DNA from: JAPHSX01 sp039714395 | GTDB taxonomy: Bacteria > Pseudomonadota > Gammaproteobacteria > Thiohalomonadales > Thiohalomonadaceae | Length of the DNA: 41,731 nucleotides | NCBI GenBank assembly: GCA_039714395.1 | Contig: JBDLJH010000023.1 | Location: 1-41,731, forward strand | Direction: 5' to 3' | Shown here: piece after piece, positions 34,573-41,731 of the stretch | Position numbering within the stretch: position 1 is the stretch's first letter | How the letters are laid out: every line of letters starts with the position of its first letter | Position numbers and translations under genes: made by a program | Notes under the pieces: generated by a model | What the model was told of the DNA's origin: nothing | Seen by the model: the letters and a program-made list of their open reading frames with translations, nothing else | Database searches by the model: none

Positions 34573-34677
34573 TACGGTGTTTCTCCTTTGGTTTCAAAAT
34601 TTCATCATTAGAGCACCTCATTACCCTTTATGGTAATGGGTGCTGAATTATTGGTGTTTAACAGGTTTTTCTTAGAT

Positions 34678-34845
34678 TTAGTCGCACTCAGGGTCACCTT
34701 CATCTTCACCTTCGGTAGGTTGGGTTTCAGCAGTGGTTTGAGTGGATTCGGCCCCTGATTCCTCCTCGTCCTGAGCAAGCACAGCAGTGCTGAAGGAACC
34801 GACTGCAAACAGCATTGCCAGCAGCAGGGTGATACGTTTAATCAT
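34678..34845 (-). CDS. Small secreted acidic peptide with a near-terminal cysteine
   Basis: A 55-residue reading frame. MIKRITLLLAMLFAVGSFST followed by AVLA-QD is a convincing signal peptide with cleavage after residue 24. The mature peptide of 31 residues is very acidic (DEEESGAES..., EGEDEGDPECD) and has a single Cys two residues from the C-terminus. GGAGAGAG lies 5 bases before the ATG, a good ribosome-binding site. A GC-rich hairpin (CCGGG/CCCGG, 34863-34876) is just upstream. It is followed by the two rhodanese genes in the same direction (106-bp gap). A role as sulfur carrier is only speculation. Confidence 0.7.
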   Translation of the reverse strand: MIKRITLLLAMLFAVGSFSTAVLAQDEEESGAESTQTTAETQPTEGEDEGDPECD

Positions 34846-35006
34846 TGACTCTCTCCATTAATCCGGGAAGCCCCGGGGTGTTTTTTAATAATAATTGTTC
34901 GCCCTAAACCGTGGCGTCCTGATAATGCCATATTTTTGAACCATTACAAGCTGTTACATGCATACATATGATTGGAACAACAAAACGGAAAAAGTTTAGT
35001 TTAGGC

Positions 35007-35036
35007 AAAAAAAACGCGCCCTAGGATGGACGCGTT
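35007..35036 (-). terminator. Rho-independent terminator inside the leader of the rhodanese operon
   Basis: On the minus strand a 9-bp stem (one G-U pair) with 6-base loop ATCCTA is followed by eight T residues. No protein gene lies between it and the upstream sigma-54 promoter, so it ends a non-coding transcript. Confidence 0.85.
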
Positions 35037-35096
35037 CAAAACACCACTGTGTGGAGGGGGAGCTTTGGAGGCGTATCCGGCCTCCAACTCTCACGC
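35007..35096 (-). ncRNA. Predicted small RNA or attenuated leader, about 90 nt
   Basis: Starting 12 bases after the sigma-54 promoter, the minus-strand transcript would form a perfect 8-bp hairpin (TTGGAGGC/GCCTCCAA, 35065-35087) with GGA in its 7-base loop, then a C-rich single-stranded stretch (AGCTCCCCCTCCACAC), then a terminator: AACGCGTCC pairs with GGGCGCGTT around ATCCTA, followed by eight T (35007-35036). This is the layout of a trans-acting sRNA with an anti-Shine-Dalgarno seed. Alternatively it is an attenuator in the leader of the peptide-rhodanese operon that starts 162 bases further on. Confidence 0.6.
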
Positions 35097-35106
35097 AATA
35101 CTAAAG

Positions 35107-35123
35107 AGCAAATCGCATGCCAA
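35107..35123 (-). promoter_or_regulatory. Sigma-54 (RpoN) promoter
   Basis: The minus strand reads TTGGCATGCGATTTGCT, matching YTGGCACGRNNNTTGCW except at two less critical positions; GG and GC are exactly 12 positions apart. Predicted start is near 35096. It drives the predicted 90-nt RNA and possibly, by read-through, the peptide and rhodanese genes. Confidence 0.75.
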
Positions 35124-35149
35124 CATTAGAGTCTAATGAAATCATGAGG

Positions 35150-35219
35150 TTGACAGTGGTAGCATGACAGTCAATGACGGTTTTATGACATAGTTTATGA
35201 TATGTCATGTTGGTGACAT
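35150..35219. promoter_or_regulatory. Cluster of phased ATGACA repeats, probable activator binding region
   Basis: TTGACA (35150), ATGACA (35164), ATGACG (35174), ATGACA (35185), ATGATA (35197) and GTGACA (35214) follow one another at mostly 10-14-bp steps, that is about one helical turn. They include the palindromes TGACAGTCA (35165-35173) and ATGACAT-N10-ATGTCAT (35185-35208). The cluster begins about 30 bp upstream of the sigma-54 promoter, the usual place for enhancer-binding proteins. bioA, which diverges, starts at 35374. Confidence 0.6.
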
Positions 35220-35373
35220 GCTCAGTGGGGCTCAAATTGGGCTAAACCTGTCATATGTTGAGGGGTGTGATGCCGTGCATGAGATCCCTCACAGGCTTTG
35301 CCAGTGATTATCAGCACTACCTGTCCAGATACCCGGTAGCGAATGACGTTGCATTGTCGCATGCTGAGGATTC
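35220..35373. other. Region upstream of bioA
   Basis: About 150 bp between the ATGACA cluster and bioA. No BirA operator with the TTGTAAACC-type half sites is visible. GTGA and TCAC words near 35267-35291 form only a weak inverted repeat. The bioA promoter must be here, but I cannot place it. Confidence 0.4.
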
Positions 35374-36723
35374 ATGAATAATGGCTACCTTATTACTCTA
35401 CTCAGCCGGCCAGCACTCATGTCTTCAGAATCCACATCATTACTTGATTGGCAGCTATTTGATCGCGAACACCTATGGCATCCCTATACCTCCATGCTTG
35501 ATCCCTTGCCTGCAACCCCGATTGTGGCAGCCAGGGGGGGAGAGCTGGAGCTGGCCGACGGACGTAAACTGGTCGATGGCATGTCCTCCTGGTGGGCGGC
35601 AATCCATGGATATAACGTCCCCGAGCTGAATGAGGCACTTAGGGCACAGGTCGATAAGGTGTCGCATGTCATGTTCGGCGGGCTTACTCACGAACCTGCT
35701 GCACAGTTGGGGAGGCGTCTGGTAGCGATGACTGCCGAGCCGTTGCAATACGTCTTTCTTGCCGATTCCGGCTCAGTGGCGGTGGAGGTGGCGATCAAGA
35801 TGGCGCTGCAGTTCTGGGTTGCCCAGGGGCAGAACAAACGCCAACGCCTGTTGACGGTACGTGGTGGCTACCACGGCGATACCTTCGGTGCGATGGCGGT
35901 GTGTGATCCGGTCAATGGCATGCACGGCATGTTCAGTGGGGTTTTGCCACAACATCTCTTCGCCCCGATGCCCGAGTGTCGAGATGACAGTGAGTGGGAT
36001 GATGCACATATTGCAGAATTTGAGCGGCTGCTCCGTGAACATCAGGGTGAGATCGCCGCTGTGATCATGGAGCCCATTGTGCAGGGGGCCGGGGGGATGC
36101 ATTTTTATTGCCCCGAGTATCTGCGCCGGGTGCGTGCACTGTGCGATGAAGTTGGTGTATTGCTGATCCTCGATGAGATAGCCACCGGATTTGGCCGCAG
36201 CGGTACCCTGTTCGCTTATGAGCAAGCGGGCATCGTTCCCGATATTCTTACTGTTGGTAAGGCGCTAACGGGGGGCTATATGAGTCTCGCAGCGACCCTT
36301 ACCAGCGAACGGGTAGCGCAGGGGATCAGTGCCGATGGCAGTGGGGTGCTGATGCACGGCCCCACCTTTATGGGAAATCCTCTTGCCTGTGCCGTAGCCA
36401 ATGCATCCATTGATCTGTTGCTCGCCTCGCAGTGGCAACAGCGGGTGGCAGCTATCGAGTTACAGCTTAAAACCGAACTAGCTCCTTGCGCTGAATTCGA
36501 CTGTGTTAGTGATGTGCGGGTGAAGGGGGCGATAGGGGTGGTGGAGCTGCGCGAGCCGGTCGATATGCGTTGGATTCAGCCACGACTGGTAGAACTGGGG
36601 GTCTGGCTCCGCCCTTTCGGCAAGTTGCTCTATGTGATGCCACCTTTTGTTATTGAGCCAGAGCAGTTAACCCGGCTTACGGCGGCGATGCGGCAGGTGG
36701 TGACAGAGATTAGTGGGAACTAG
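35374..36723 (+). CDS. bioA: Adenosylmethionine-8-amino-7-oxononanoate aminotransferase
   Basis: A 449-residue PLP-dependent class III aminotransferase that makes 7,8-diaminopelargonic acid in biotin synthesis. Family motifs: HLWHPYTSM (33-41), MSSWWAAIHGYN (70-81), GGYHGDTFGAMAVCDP, LDEIATGFGRSG (266-277) and the PLP lysine Lys296 in VGKALTGGYMSLAAT. The start at 35374 has a GAGGA Shine-Dalgarno sequence; the ATG at 35419 (MSSESTS) gives a length closer to E. coli BioA, but lacks a clear ribosome site. No other bio gene is nearby. Confidence 0.95.
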   Translation: MNNGYLITLLSRPALMSSESTSLLDWQLFDREHLWHPYTSMLDPLPATPIVAARGGELELADGRKLVDGMSSWWAAIHGYNVPELNEALRAQVDKVSHVMFGGLTHEPAAQLGRRLVAMTAEPLQYVFLADSGSVAVEVAIKMALQFWVAQGQNKRQRLLTVRGGYHGDTFGAMAVCDPVNGMHGMFSGVLPQHLFAPMPECRDDSEWDDAHIAEFERLLREHQGEIAAVIMEPIVQGAGGMHFYCPEYLRRVRALCDEVGVLLILDEIATGFGRSGTLFAYEQAGIVPDILTVGKALTGGYMSLAATLTSERVAQGISADGSGVLMHGPTFMGNPLACAVANASIDLLLASQWQQRVAAIELQLKTELAPCAEFDCVSDVRVKGAIGVVELREPVDMRWIQPRLVELGVWLRPFGKLLYVMPPFVIEPEQLTRLTAAMRQVVTEISGN

Positions 36724-36813
36724 TCACTCTCTTCATTACAATGCAGCTCATGGGGTTCCTGCTTCATGATCACATGCTGCACCTTGATGTTGAATTCGGG
36801 CTAGAATACGCCG

Positions 36814-37431
36814 ATGTATAACGGCGAACGATTTAACACTATTAGTCACCTGATTGGAGCGCTACTGTCACTGGTAGGGCTAACAGTGCTTGTGGTGCTC
36901 GCTGTACAGCAGGGCGACCCGTGGAAAATCGTCAGCTTCAGTATTTATGGCGCGACACTGTTCCTGCTCTATTCTGCCTCCACCCTTTATCACAGCTGGC
37001 CTGGTCCGGCTAAAGCCATTCTTAAAAAAGTTGATCACATCGCCATCTATCTGTTGATAGCCGGTAGCTATACCCCGTTTACTCTGGTAACTCTGCGGGG
37101 CCCCTGGGGCTGGTCACTGTTCGGTACGGTGTGGGCGCTGGCCATTGCCGGTATTGTGCTGGATAGTATGCACCGTAGCGGCAAACGGGTATTACAAATC
37201 ACCCTCTATGTATTAATGGGATGGATGGTTCTTGTCGCCATGTACCCGCTCGCACAAAATCTGCCCACCGGCGGTCTTGTCTGGTTAGTGATTGGTGGTG
37301 TGCTCTATACCGGCGGTATTGGCTTTTATGTGGCGGATAAAAAGCTGCGTCACAGTCATGGCATCTGGCACCTGTTTGTGCTGGCGGGCAGTATTAGTCA
37401 CTACCTGGCGGTTTTGTTGTATCTGGTCTAG
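36814..37431 (+). CDS. Hemolysin III family (PAQR) membrane protein
   Basis: A 205-residue protein with about seven hydrophobic helices. Family motifs: ERFNTISHLIGALLSLVG at the N-terminus, STLYHSWP with conserved His, KKVDHIAIYLLIAGSYTPF, and SHGIWHLFVLAGSISHYLAV at the C-terminus. His and Asp residues in these motifs resemble the metal site of PAQR receptors. The hemolytic activity named for the family is not shown for most members; the true role is unclear. Confidence 0.93.
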   Translation: MYNGERFNTISHLIGALLSLVGLTVLVVLAVQQGDPWKIVSFSIYGATLFLLYSASTLYHSWPGPAKAILKKVDHIAIYLLIAGSYTPFTLVTLRGPWGWSLFGTVWALAIAGIVLDSMHRSGKRVLQITLYVLMGWMVLVAMYPLAQNLPTGGLVWLVIGGVLYTGGIGFYVADKKLRHSHGIWHLFVLAGSISHYLAVLLYLV

Positions 37432-37498
37432 TTGTCCCTCAATGTATCGCTAGCGCGGCGTGTGTTTTTCACTGCATCTGTCTCAGAATTGCCTTGTT

Positions 37499-37552
37499 GT
37501 AGGAGCGCTTCCAGCGCGATTTCATCGATCATCGCGGCAAAGCCGCTCCTAC
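37499..37552. repeat. REP pair (BIME), 54 bp, inverted relative to 24862-24915
   Basis: GTAGGAGCGCTTCCAGCGCG and CGCGGCAAAGCCGCTCCTAC face each other. Its reverse complement is nearly identical to the element at 24862. It lies between convergent genes and may also act as a terminator-like structure. Confidence 0.88.
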
Positions 37553-37569
37553 GCAATGCTCGATAATAT

Positions 37570-38331
37570 TTACTTGTAACCAAATACACTCTTCAACAAC
37601 TCGGTGGTTCTTGCTGCCGGATCGTCACGAATTTTCTTTTCTTCTTTTGCGATCATGGTGAACAGGCCTGCCATGGTTTTTTTCGTGACATAGGTGTCGA
37701 TGTCGTAATCATCAAGATTCAGGAATTGACCGGCGAACCCCAGACTCCCAACCATCTCTTTATACCTGGCAGTCACCCCACTCCTGGAAGTGGCATCTTT
37801 TACAATCGGTAGAATTTTGGCGCCAAGTTTGTTGCCACCTGTTTTTTTCAGATATTGTGTGGCGGCATCGTCAGGGCCCTGGAGGATGCCATTTGCATCA
37901 TCAATACTCATACCGGTGACGCCTTGTTTGATGATTTCCAGCGTCAAGGGTACAGCCGACTCGGCCGCACGATTCATGGTGGTAACAAATTCATCTGCGT
38001 ATTTGTCATTTCCAAACTGACGCAATAGAGACTCGACCTCTTTAAGTTTTTCTGGCATGGGTATTTTTACATCGGTGTTTTTAAGAAAGCCATCAGACTT
38101 CCCAAGGTTATCTACCGCATAACCGGCACCTTTAATGAGCGCCTCTTTCAATCCGGCGATAATATCCTCATTACTGAGTGCGCTTTGAATGCTAGTGGTA
38201 TCGACTTTTTCAAGGTTTTGTAATTGCTGTTGAATTTTATCGCTACTGTTGGATAGATCCTCCAGCCAACCAGCATAGCTGTTAGAGGCTAAGGTCAAAG
38301 TGGTGATTGTAAAAATAATTTTAAAATTCAC
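37570..38331 (-). CDS. DUF4197 family secreted protein
   Basis: A 253-residue protein with a signal peptide (FTITTLTLASNSYA-GW, cleavage after residue 20). The mature part matches DUF4197: IIAGLKEALIKGAGYAVDNL, the KIPMPEKLKEVESLLRQFG segment, NRAAESAVPL, GILQGPDDAATQYLKKT and KSVFGYK at the end. Members are periplasmic, alpha-helical and of unknown function. No operon partner. Confidence 0.9.
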   Translation of the reverse strand: MNFKIIFTITTLTLASNSYAGWLEDLSNSSDKIQQQLQNLEKVDTTSIQSALSNEDIIAGLKEALIKGAGYAVDNLGKSDGFLKNTDVKIPMPEKLKEVESLLRQFGNDKYADEFVTTMNRAAESAVPLTLEIIKQGVTGMSIDDANGILQGPDDAATQYLKKTGGNKLGAKILPIVKDATSRSGVTARYKEMVGSLGFAGQFLNLDDYDIDTYVTKKTMAGLFTMIAKEEKKIRDDPAARTTELLKSVFGYK

Positions 38332-38451
38332 GGGAATATTCCTGGGTTTTTGTTAGTGGATACCAAATGGAGTGAGCCCCCTATTGTTAGTAGTGATCGA
38401 GGCGCTGCTTTTAGCCGTCAACTGGACTGTCAATGTGCCCCACTTGTGAGC

Positions 38452-38817
38452 CTATTTTCTTTCATTGGATATAATTACACGCTCACGGTCTGAGCCAAGA
38501 TTTTTTAGCCTTCTAACCCAGGTTCCGCTTGTATATTTATTAAGTTGTGTATCATAGTAATGCTGGCATTCAGCATCATCAAAACCACGTTCACGTATTT
38601 TCTTCAGTTGAACCATTTCTTTGTACGAATCACCCTTGAATGTGTACTTGGCAAGATAAGTACATAATTTATGTTTATCTCTCGCTTGTTTTTCCTCTGC
38701 TGTTTGCTGTATCTCTTCTGGAGTCATTTGCTTAGTAGTAGAAGACTTGGAATTACATCCTGTGACGAATAATAATGCCAAAATTAAGGTTATTATTATC
38801 TTAATAAACTCTTTCAT
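38452..38817 (-). CDS. Small lipoprotein, unknown function
   Basis: A 121-residue protein with a lipoprotein signal (IIITLILALLFVTGC, lipobox VTGC with Cys21). The mature part is charged, with two further cysteines (KLCTYLAKYTFKGD and DDAECQHYYD) that could form a disulfide. AT-rich coding sequence compared with the neighbourhood. I do not recognise a family. Confidence 0.7.
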   Translation of the reverse strand: MKEFIKIIITLILALLFVTGCNSKSSTTKQMTPEEIQQTAEEKQARDKHKLCTYLAKYTFKGDSYKEMVQLKKIRERGFDDAECQHYYDTQLNKYTSGTWVRRLKNLGSDRERVIISNERK

Positions 38818-39009
38818 AATTATTCCGATATTTTAGCTAACAGTATGTTAGATGGATACCGAAATTCTGTGTTATACGGATTCTGCCTGTCACCATATTT
38901 GCGGTCATCAAATGATATCTGTGTAGGTTATTAAAGGCAGGGGGAGACGACCAATCACAGGTTCCTTCTCCAGATAGTCAATTTTGTATTCAGCTATCCC
39001 TCTTTTGTC

Positions 39010-39036
39010 CCCTGGCCATCGGGTGACTGGCCAGGG
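39010..39036. repeat. Inverted repeat 3' of the small periplasmic protein gene
   Basis: CCCTGGCCA and TGGCCAGGG are a perfect 9-bp inverted repeat with a 9-base spacer, about 40 bases beyond the stop of the minus-strand gene at 39075. No T-run follows on either strand, so it is either an RNA-stabilising 3' hairpin or a binding site. Confidence 0.45.
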
Positions 39037-39074
39037 TGTGCGGAGGAGGGGGCGTGATGTCTGGATTTTTGCGT

Positions 39075-39365
39075 CTAGCGATTCACCACGCTCTGAATCA
39101 CGTAGGAGTACTCAAAGTAGACGGAGTAGCCCGGGTAGCCCCAGGTGGTGATTGGCGGATCGCCTACTGGCGGGGAGATCGACGGTGGTTTGCCGTACAT
39201 GAGCTCTACCTGTTCCATGTGCATGCCACGAACGGGGACTTCCATGCCTGCGGGAACGGGGGTGGTGGGGCCGGTTTGCGGTAGCTGCAAGGTATCGGCT
39301 GAGGCGGGCGCAGCGGCAGCGAGTGTTAACAGCAGTGTTGCGCTGATGAGAGAAAAGTGACGCAT
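39075..39365 (-). CDS. Small periplasmic protein, SmpA/BamE-like repeat motif
   Basis: A 96-residue protein with a signal peptide (MRHFSLISATLLLTLAAAAP, cleavage near ASA). The mature part has the GMHMEQVELMYGKPPSISPP segment and ITTWGYPGYSVYFEYSYVI, a pattern (GM-x-QVE-x-x-GxP, then W-x-Y-x-x-x-x-V-x-F) found in short proteins related to SmpA/BamE. Start is the ATG at 39365, which has AAGGAG 7 bases before it; a longer frame from 39404 lacks one. Function unknown. Confidence 0.78.
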   Translation of the reverse strand: MRHFSLISATLLLTLAAAAPASADTLQLPQTGPTTPVPAGMEVPVRGMHMEQVELMYGKPPSISPPVGDPPITTWGYPGYSVYFEYSYVIQSVVNR

Positions 39366-39486
39366 TGTCCGGCTCCTTGGTTCTTCTTGAAGTATAATGA
39401 ACATCTATTTGAAATATACGCCATTTTTGCGCTCAGAGTAAACGCTCTGTGTGCGCTAGCTCACAGGTTTAAGGCCTCGAATCACG

Positions 39487-41619
39487 ATGCAGCCAGCAAA
39501 AGACCTATTTTCCTATCGCCCCTACTGGGCCAGGCGCTTCCTCCCCAGTCCGGTACTGCCAACCAGCCGTGCTGAGATGGAGTCGCTGGGCTGGGACAGC
39601 TGCGACATTATTCTGGTGACCGGTGATGCCTATGTGGATCACCCCAGCTTTGGTATGGCGGTGATTGGTCGTCTGTTGGAGGCGCACGGCTTTCGTGTCG
39701 GCATCATCGCACAGCCCGACTGGACCTCGGCAGAGGCCTTTAAATCGCTAGGCAAGCCCAATCTCTTTTTTGGTGTGACAGCGGGCAACATGGACTCAAT
39801 GGTCAACCGATATACCTCCGACCGTCGTATTCGCTCTGATGATGCCTATTCACCGGACGGCAAGGGTGGCACCCGCCCTGATCGCTCGGTGGTGGTCTAC
39901 TCTCAGCGCTGCCGTGAGGCCTTTAAGGGGGTGCCGCTGATCATCGGTGGTATCGAGGCGAGCCTGCGCCGGCTCGCGCACTACGACTACTGGTCTGACA
40001 AGGTGCGCCGCACGGCACTGATGGACTCCAAGGCCGATATGCTGCTTTACGGCAATGCCGAGCGTGCCATTGTCGAGGTGGCACACCGCTTCGCCGCCGG
40101 TAAGTCGGTGAGTGAGATGCGTGATATTCGTGGTGCCGCCTTCCTGCTCAAGCAGACCCCAATCGACTGGGTTGAGCTGGATTCTACCGAGATTGATGAG
40201 CCGGGTGAGGTGGGAAGTCATCCCGACCCTTACGCCATGGAGCCGGGGTGTGAGAAGAGCAGGGTTGTGCATTCGCTGCGTGAGGTGCCGCGTGAGCAGC
40301 GTGACAAGGTGGTGGTACGCATGCCTTCCTACGAGCAGGTGAAGGATGACCCGGTACTCTACGCCCATGCCTCTCGGGTGTTCCATCTGGAGACCAATCC
40401 GGGTAATGCCCGTCCGCTGGTCCAGGCCCACGCAAGCCGCCAGTTGTGGATCAATCCGCCGCCCGTTCCGCTCACCACTAAAGAGCTGGATCGCGTCTTT
40501 GAGTTGCCCTATATCCGCAAACCACACCCCGCTTACGGTAAGGCTCGCATTCCTGCCTTCGAGATGATCCGCTTCTCTATCAATATTATGCGAGGATGTT
40601 TTGGTGGCTGTACCTTCTGCTCTATCACCGAGCACGAGGGGCGTATTATTCAGAACCGCTCGGAGGACTCGATCATCCGCGAGGTGGAGGCGATCCGTGA
40701 CCTTACTCCCGGCTTTACCGGTAATATCTCCGACCTCGGTGGCCCCACTGCCAACATGTGGCAGCTGCACTGTAAGGACGAGAAGATTGAATCGGCCTGC
40801 CGCCGTCTCTCCTGTGTTTACCCCGATATCTGCAAGAATATGCTCACCGACCAGCGCCCTTTGGTGCAGCTCTACCGTCGTGCCCGTGCGGTCAAGGGGG
40901 TTAAACGGGTCTTCGTTGCCTCGGGCCTGCGTTATGACCTGGCGGTACGTTCCCCCGAATATGTGAAGGAGCTGGTAACCCACCACGTGGGCGGTTATCT
41001 GAAGATCGCACCCGAGCACACCGAGAGCGGCCCGCTCAGCCACATGATGAAACCGGGGATGGGGGCATACGACCGTTTTAAACTGATGTTCGAGAAGTAC
41101 TCGAAGGAGGCGGGCAAGGAGCAGTATCTGATCCCCTATTTCATCTCCGCGCATCCGGGTACCAGTGATGAAGATATGCTCAATCTGGCGCTATGGCTCA
41201 AGAAAAACAATTTCCGCCTCGATCAGGTGCAGAATTTCCTGCCATCACCGATGGCCATCGCCTCGGCGATGTACCACAGTGGCAAGAATCCGCTCAAGCG
41301 CGTGCATCACAAAGGGGGGAATGTAGTGACCGCCAAGGGTGACCGTGCCCGCCGCCTGCATAAGGCTTTTTTGCGTTACCATGATGCAGCCAATTGGCCG
41401 ATGTTGCGCGAGGCACTCAAGCGCATGGGACGTGAAGACCTTATTGGTAACGGCAAGCGCCACCTGGTGCCCGCCTGGCAGCCGAAGGATACGGGGATGA
41501 CCAGGGAGGGCCGTCGGGTGGAGCGTAAAGGTGAGCAGGGCAGGCATCATAAGGCCGCAGCAAAGAAACGGCCTGCTGTGAAAAAACACGCAAAAGGAAA
41601 ACGTCGTCATGGTCGCTAG
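39487..41619 (+). CDS. ygiQ: YgiQ-type radical SAM protein
   Basis: A 710-residue radical SAM protein. The N-terminal domain (GDAYVDHPSFGMAVIGRLLE) is typical of YgiQ. The [4Fe-4S] cluster motif CFGGCTFC has Cys371, Cys375 and Cys378 (CxxxCxxC), within RFSINIMRGCFGGCTFCSI. Further family motifs are DLGGPTANMW, GYLKIAPEHTE and QVQNFLPSPMAIASAMY. The C-terminal 50 residues are very basic (Lys/Arg/His-rich) and may bind nucleic acid. The reaction catalysed by YgiQ is not established. Confidence 0.95.
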   Translation: MQPAKDLFSYRPYWARRFLPSPVLPTSRAEMESLGWDSCDIILVTGDAYVDHPSFGMAVIGRLLEAHGFRVGIIAQPDWTSAEAFKSLGKPNLFFGVTAGNMDSMVNRYTSDRRIRSDDAYSPDGKGGTRPDRSVVVYSQRCREAFKGVPLIIGGIEASLRRLAHYDYWSDKVRRTALMDSKADMLLYGNAERAIVEVAHRFAAGKSVSEMRDIRGAAFLLKQTPIDWVELDSTEIDEPGEVGSHPDPYAMEPGCEKSRVVHSLREVPREQRDKVVVRMPSYEQVKDDPVLYAHASRVFHLETNPGNARPLVQAHASRQLWINPPPVPLTTKELDRVFELPYIRKPHPAYGKARIPAFEMIRFSINIMRGCFGGCTFCSITEHEGRIIQNRSEDSIIREVEAIRDLTPGFTGNISDLGGPTANMWQLHCKDEKIESACRRLSCVYPDICKNMLTDQRPLVQLYRRARAVKGVKRVFVASGLRYDLAVRSPEYVKELVTHHVGGYLKIAPEHTESGPLSHMMKPGMGAYDRFKLMFEKYSKEAGKEQYLIPYFISAHPGTSDEDMLNLALWLKKNNFRLDQVQNFLPSPMAIASAMYHSGKNPLKRVHHKGGNVVTAKGDRARRLHKAFLRYHDAANWPMLREALKRMGREDLIGNGKRHLVPAWQPKDTGMTREGRRVERKGEQGRHHKAAAKKRPAVKKHAKGKRRHGR

Positions 41620-41671
41620 TGCGACTTTTCGACTAGAATTGAACTTACGATAAACGGAATATCAATACGCC

Positions 41672-41731
41672 ATGGTCTACGTCGAATCACATCTTCCATC
41701 ACCGAGTCACGAGAGTGATGATGTTAAGTCT
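41672..41731 (+). CDS. Start of a possible further gene (partial)
   Basis: An open frame starts MVYVESHLPSPSHESDDVKS and runs off the window. Only a weak GGA lies about 15 bases upstream. Too short for identification. Confidence 0.3.
   Translation, partial: MVYVESHLPSPSHESDDVKS

Noticed and set aside
34911..34931. Sigma-54-like minus-strand ATGGCATTATCAGGACG closer to the peptide gene
   Set aside because: The -12 part lacks the GC of TTGC; the match is confined to the GGCA of the -24 part.
35231..35373. BirA operator before bioA
   Set aside because: No pair of TTGTAAACC-like half sites with the usual spacing could be found.
39850..41154. 434-residue open frame on the minus strand
   Set aside because: It is antisense to ygiQ, which has clear family motifs along its whole length; the frame is a by-product of codon bias.

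Overview
The window looks like the chromosome of a sulfur-oxidising gammaproteobacterium. Core gene order is gammaproteobacterial (ubiG-gph-yciK; trxB-ald-ftsK-lolA-rarA, with serS further on). Interleaved are sulfur genes: a sulfide:quinone oxidoreductase, APS kinase, siroheme synthase and several rhodaneses. REP elements of the GTAGGAGCGGC type occur at three loci. No tRNA, rRNA, CRISPR array or intact prophage was seen.

Layout. 1-465: remnant of an IS4-family transposase. 534-8026: yciK, the squalene genes hpnE, hpnD and hpnC (with cysC inserted on the opposite strand), a small membrane protein, gph, ubiG and an amidohydrolase. 8027-9805: an AT-rich patch with a GtrB-like glycosyltransferase and decayed coding sequence. 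9806-16328: trxB, ald, ftsK, lolA, rarA. 16329-19961: accessory block with a coiled-coil protein, a gene-poor stretch, and a two-gene operon of an HU-like protein and a membrane-spanning HU-LysM fusion. 19962-23793: crcB, DUF190, serS, a REP array, cysG. 23828-26101: cytoplasmic rhodanese, LexA-like S24 domain protein, and a secreted rhodanese with a secreted partner. 26450-30246: mfd and a small membrane protein. 30337-35123: sulfur locus with sqr, a PAS-containing sigma-54 activator, two secreted rhodaneses and an unlisted 55-residue secreted acidic peptide. 35374-41619: bioA, hemolysin III, DUF4197, a lipoprotein, a small periplasmic protein, ygiQ, and the first codons of another gene.

Most notable is a probable sigma-54 sulfur regulon. 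Near-consensus -24/-12 elements with correct spacing lie in front of sqr (30256-30272), the secreted-rhodanese operon at 25 kb (26271-26287, minus) and the rhodanese operon at 34 kb (35107-35123, minus). A sigma-54 activator with a Cys/His-rich PAS domain is encoded between two of them. The third promoter is followed by a roughly 90-nt RNA ending in a strong terminator (a small RNA or an attenuated leader) and preceded by phased ATGACA repeats. The three secreted rhodaneses share an unusual pair of cysteine motifs, CPPFC and CNGxWCGQS.

A second notable system is the HU-LysM fusion: a DNA-binding HU domain, one transmembrane helix and a peptidoglycan-binding LysM domain in one chain, translationally coupled to a second HU protein. 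It could tether the nucleoid to the cell wall. Functions are inferred from recognisable motifs; no database search was possible.
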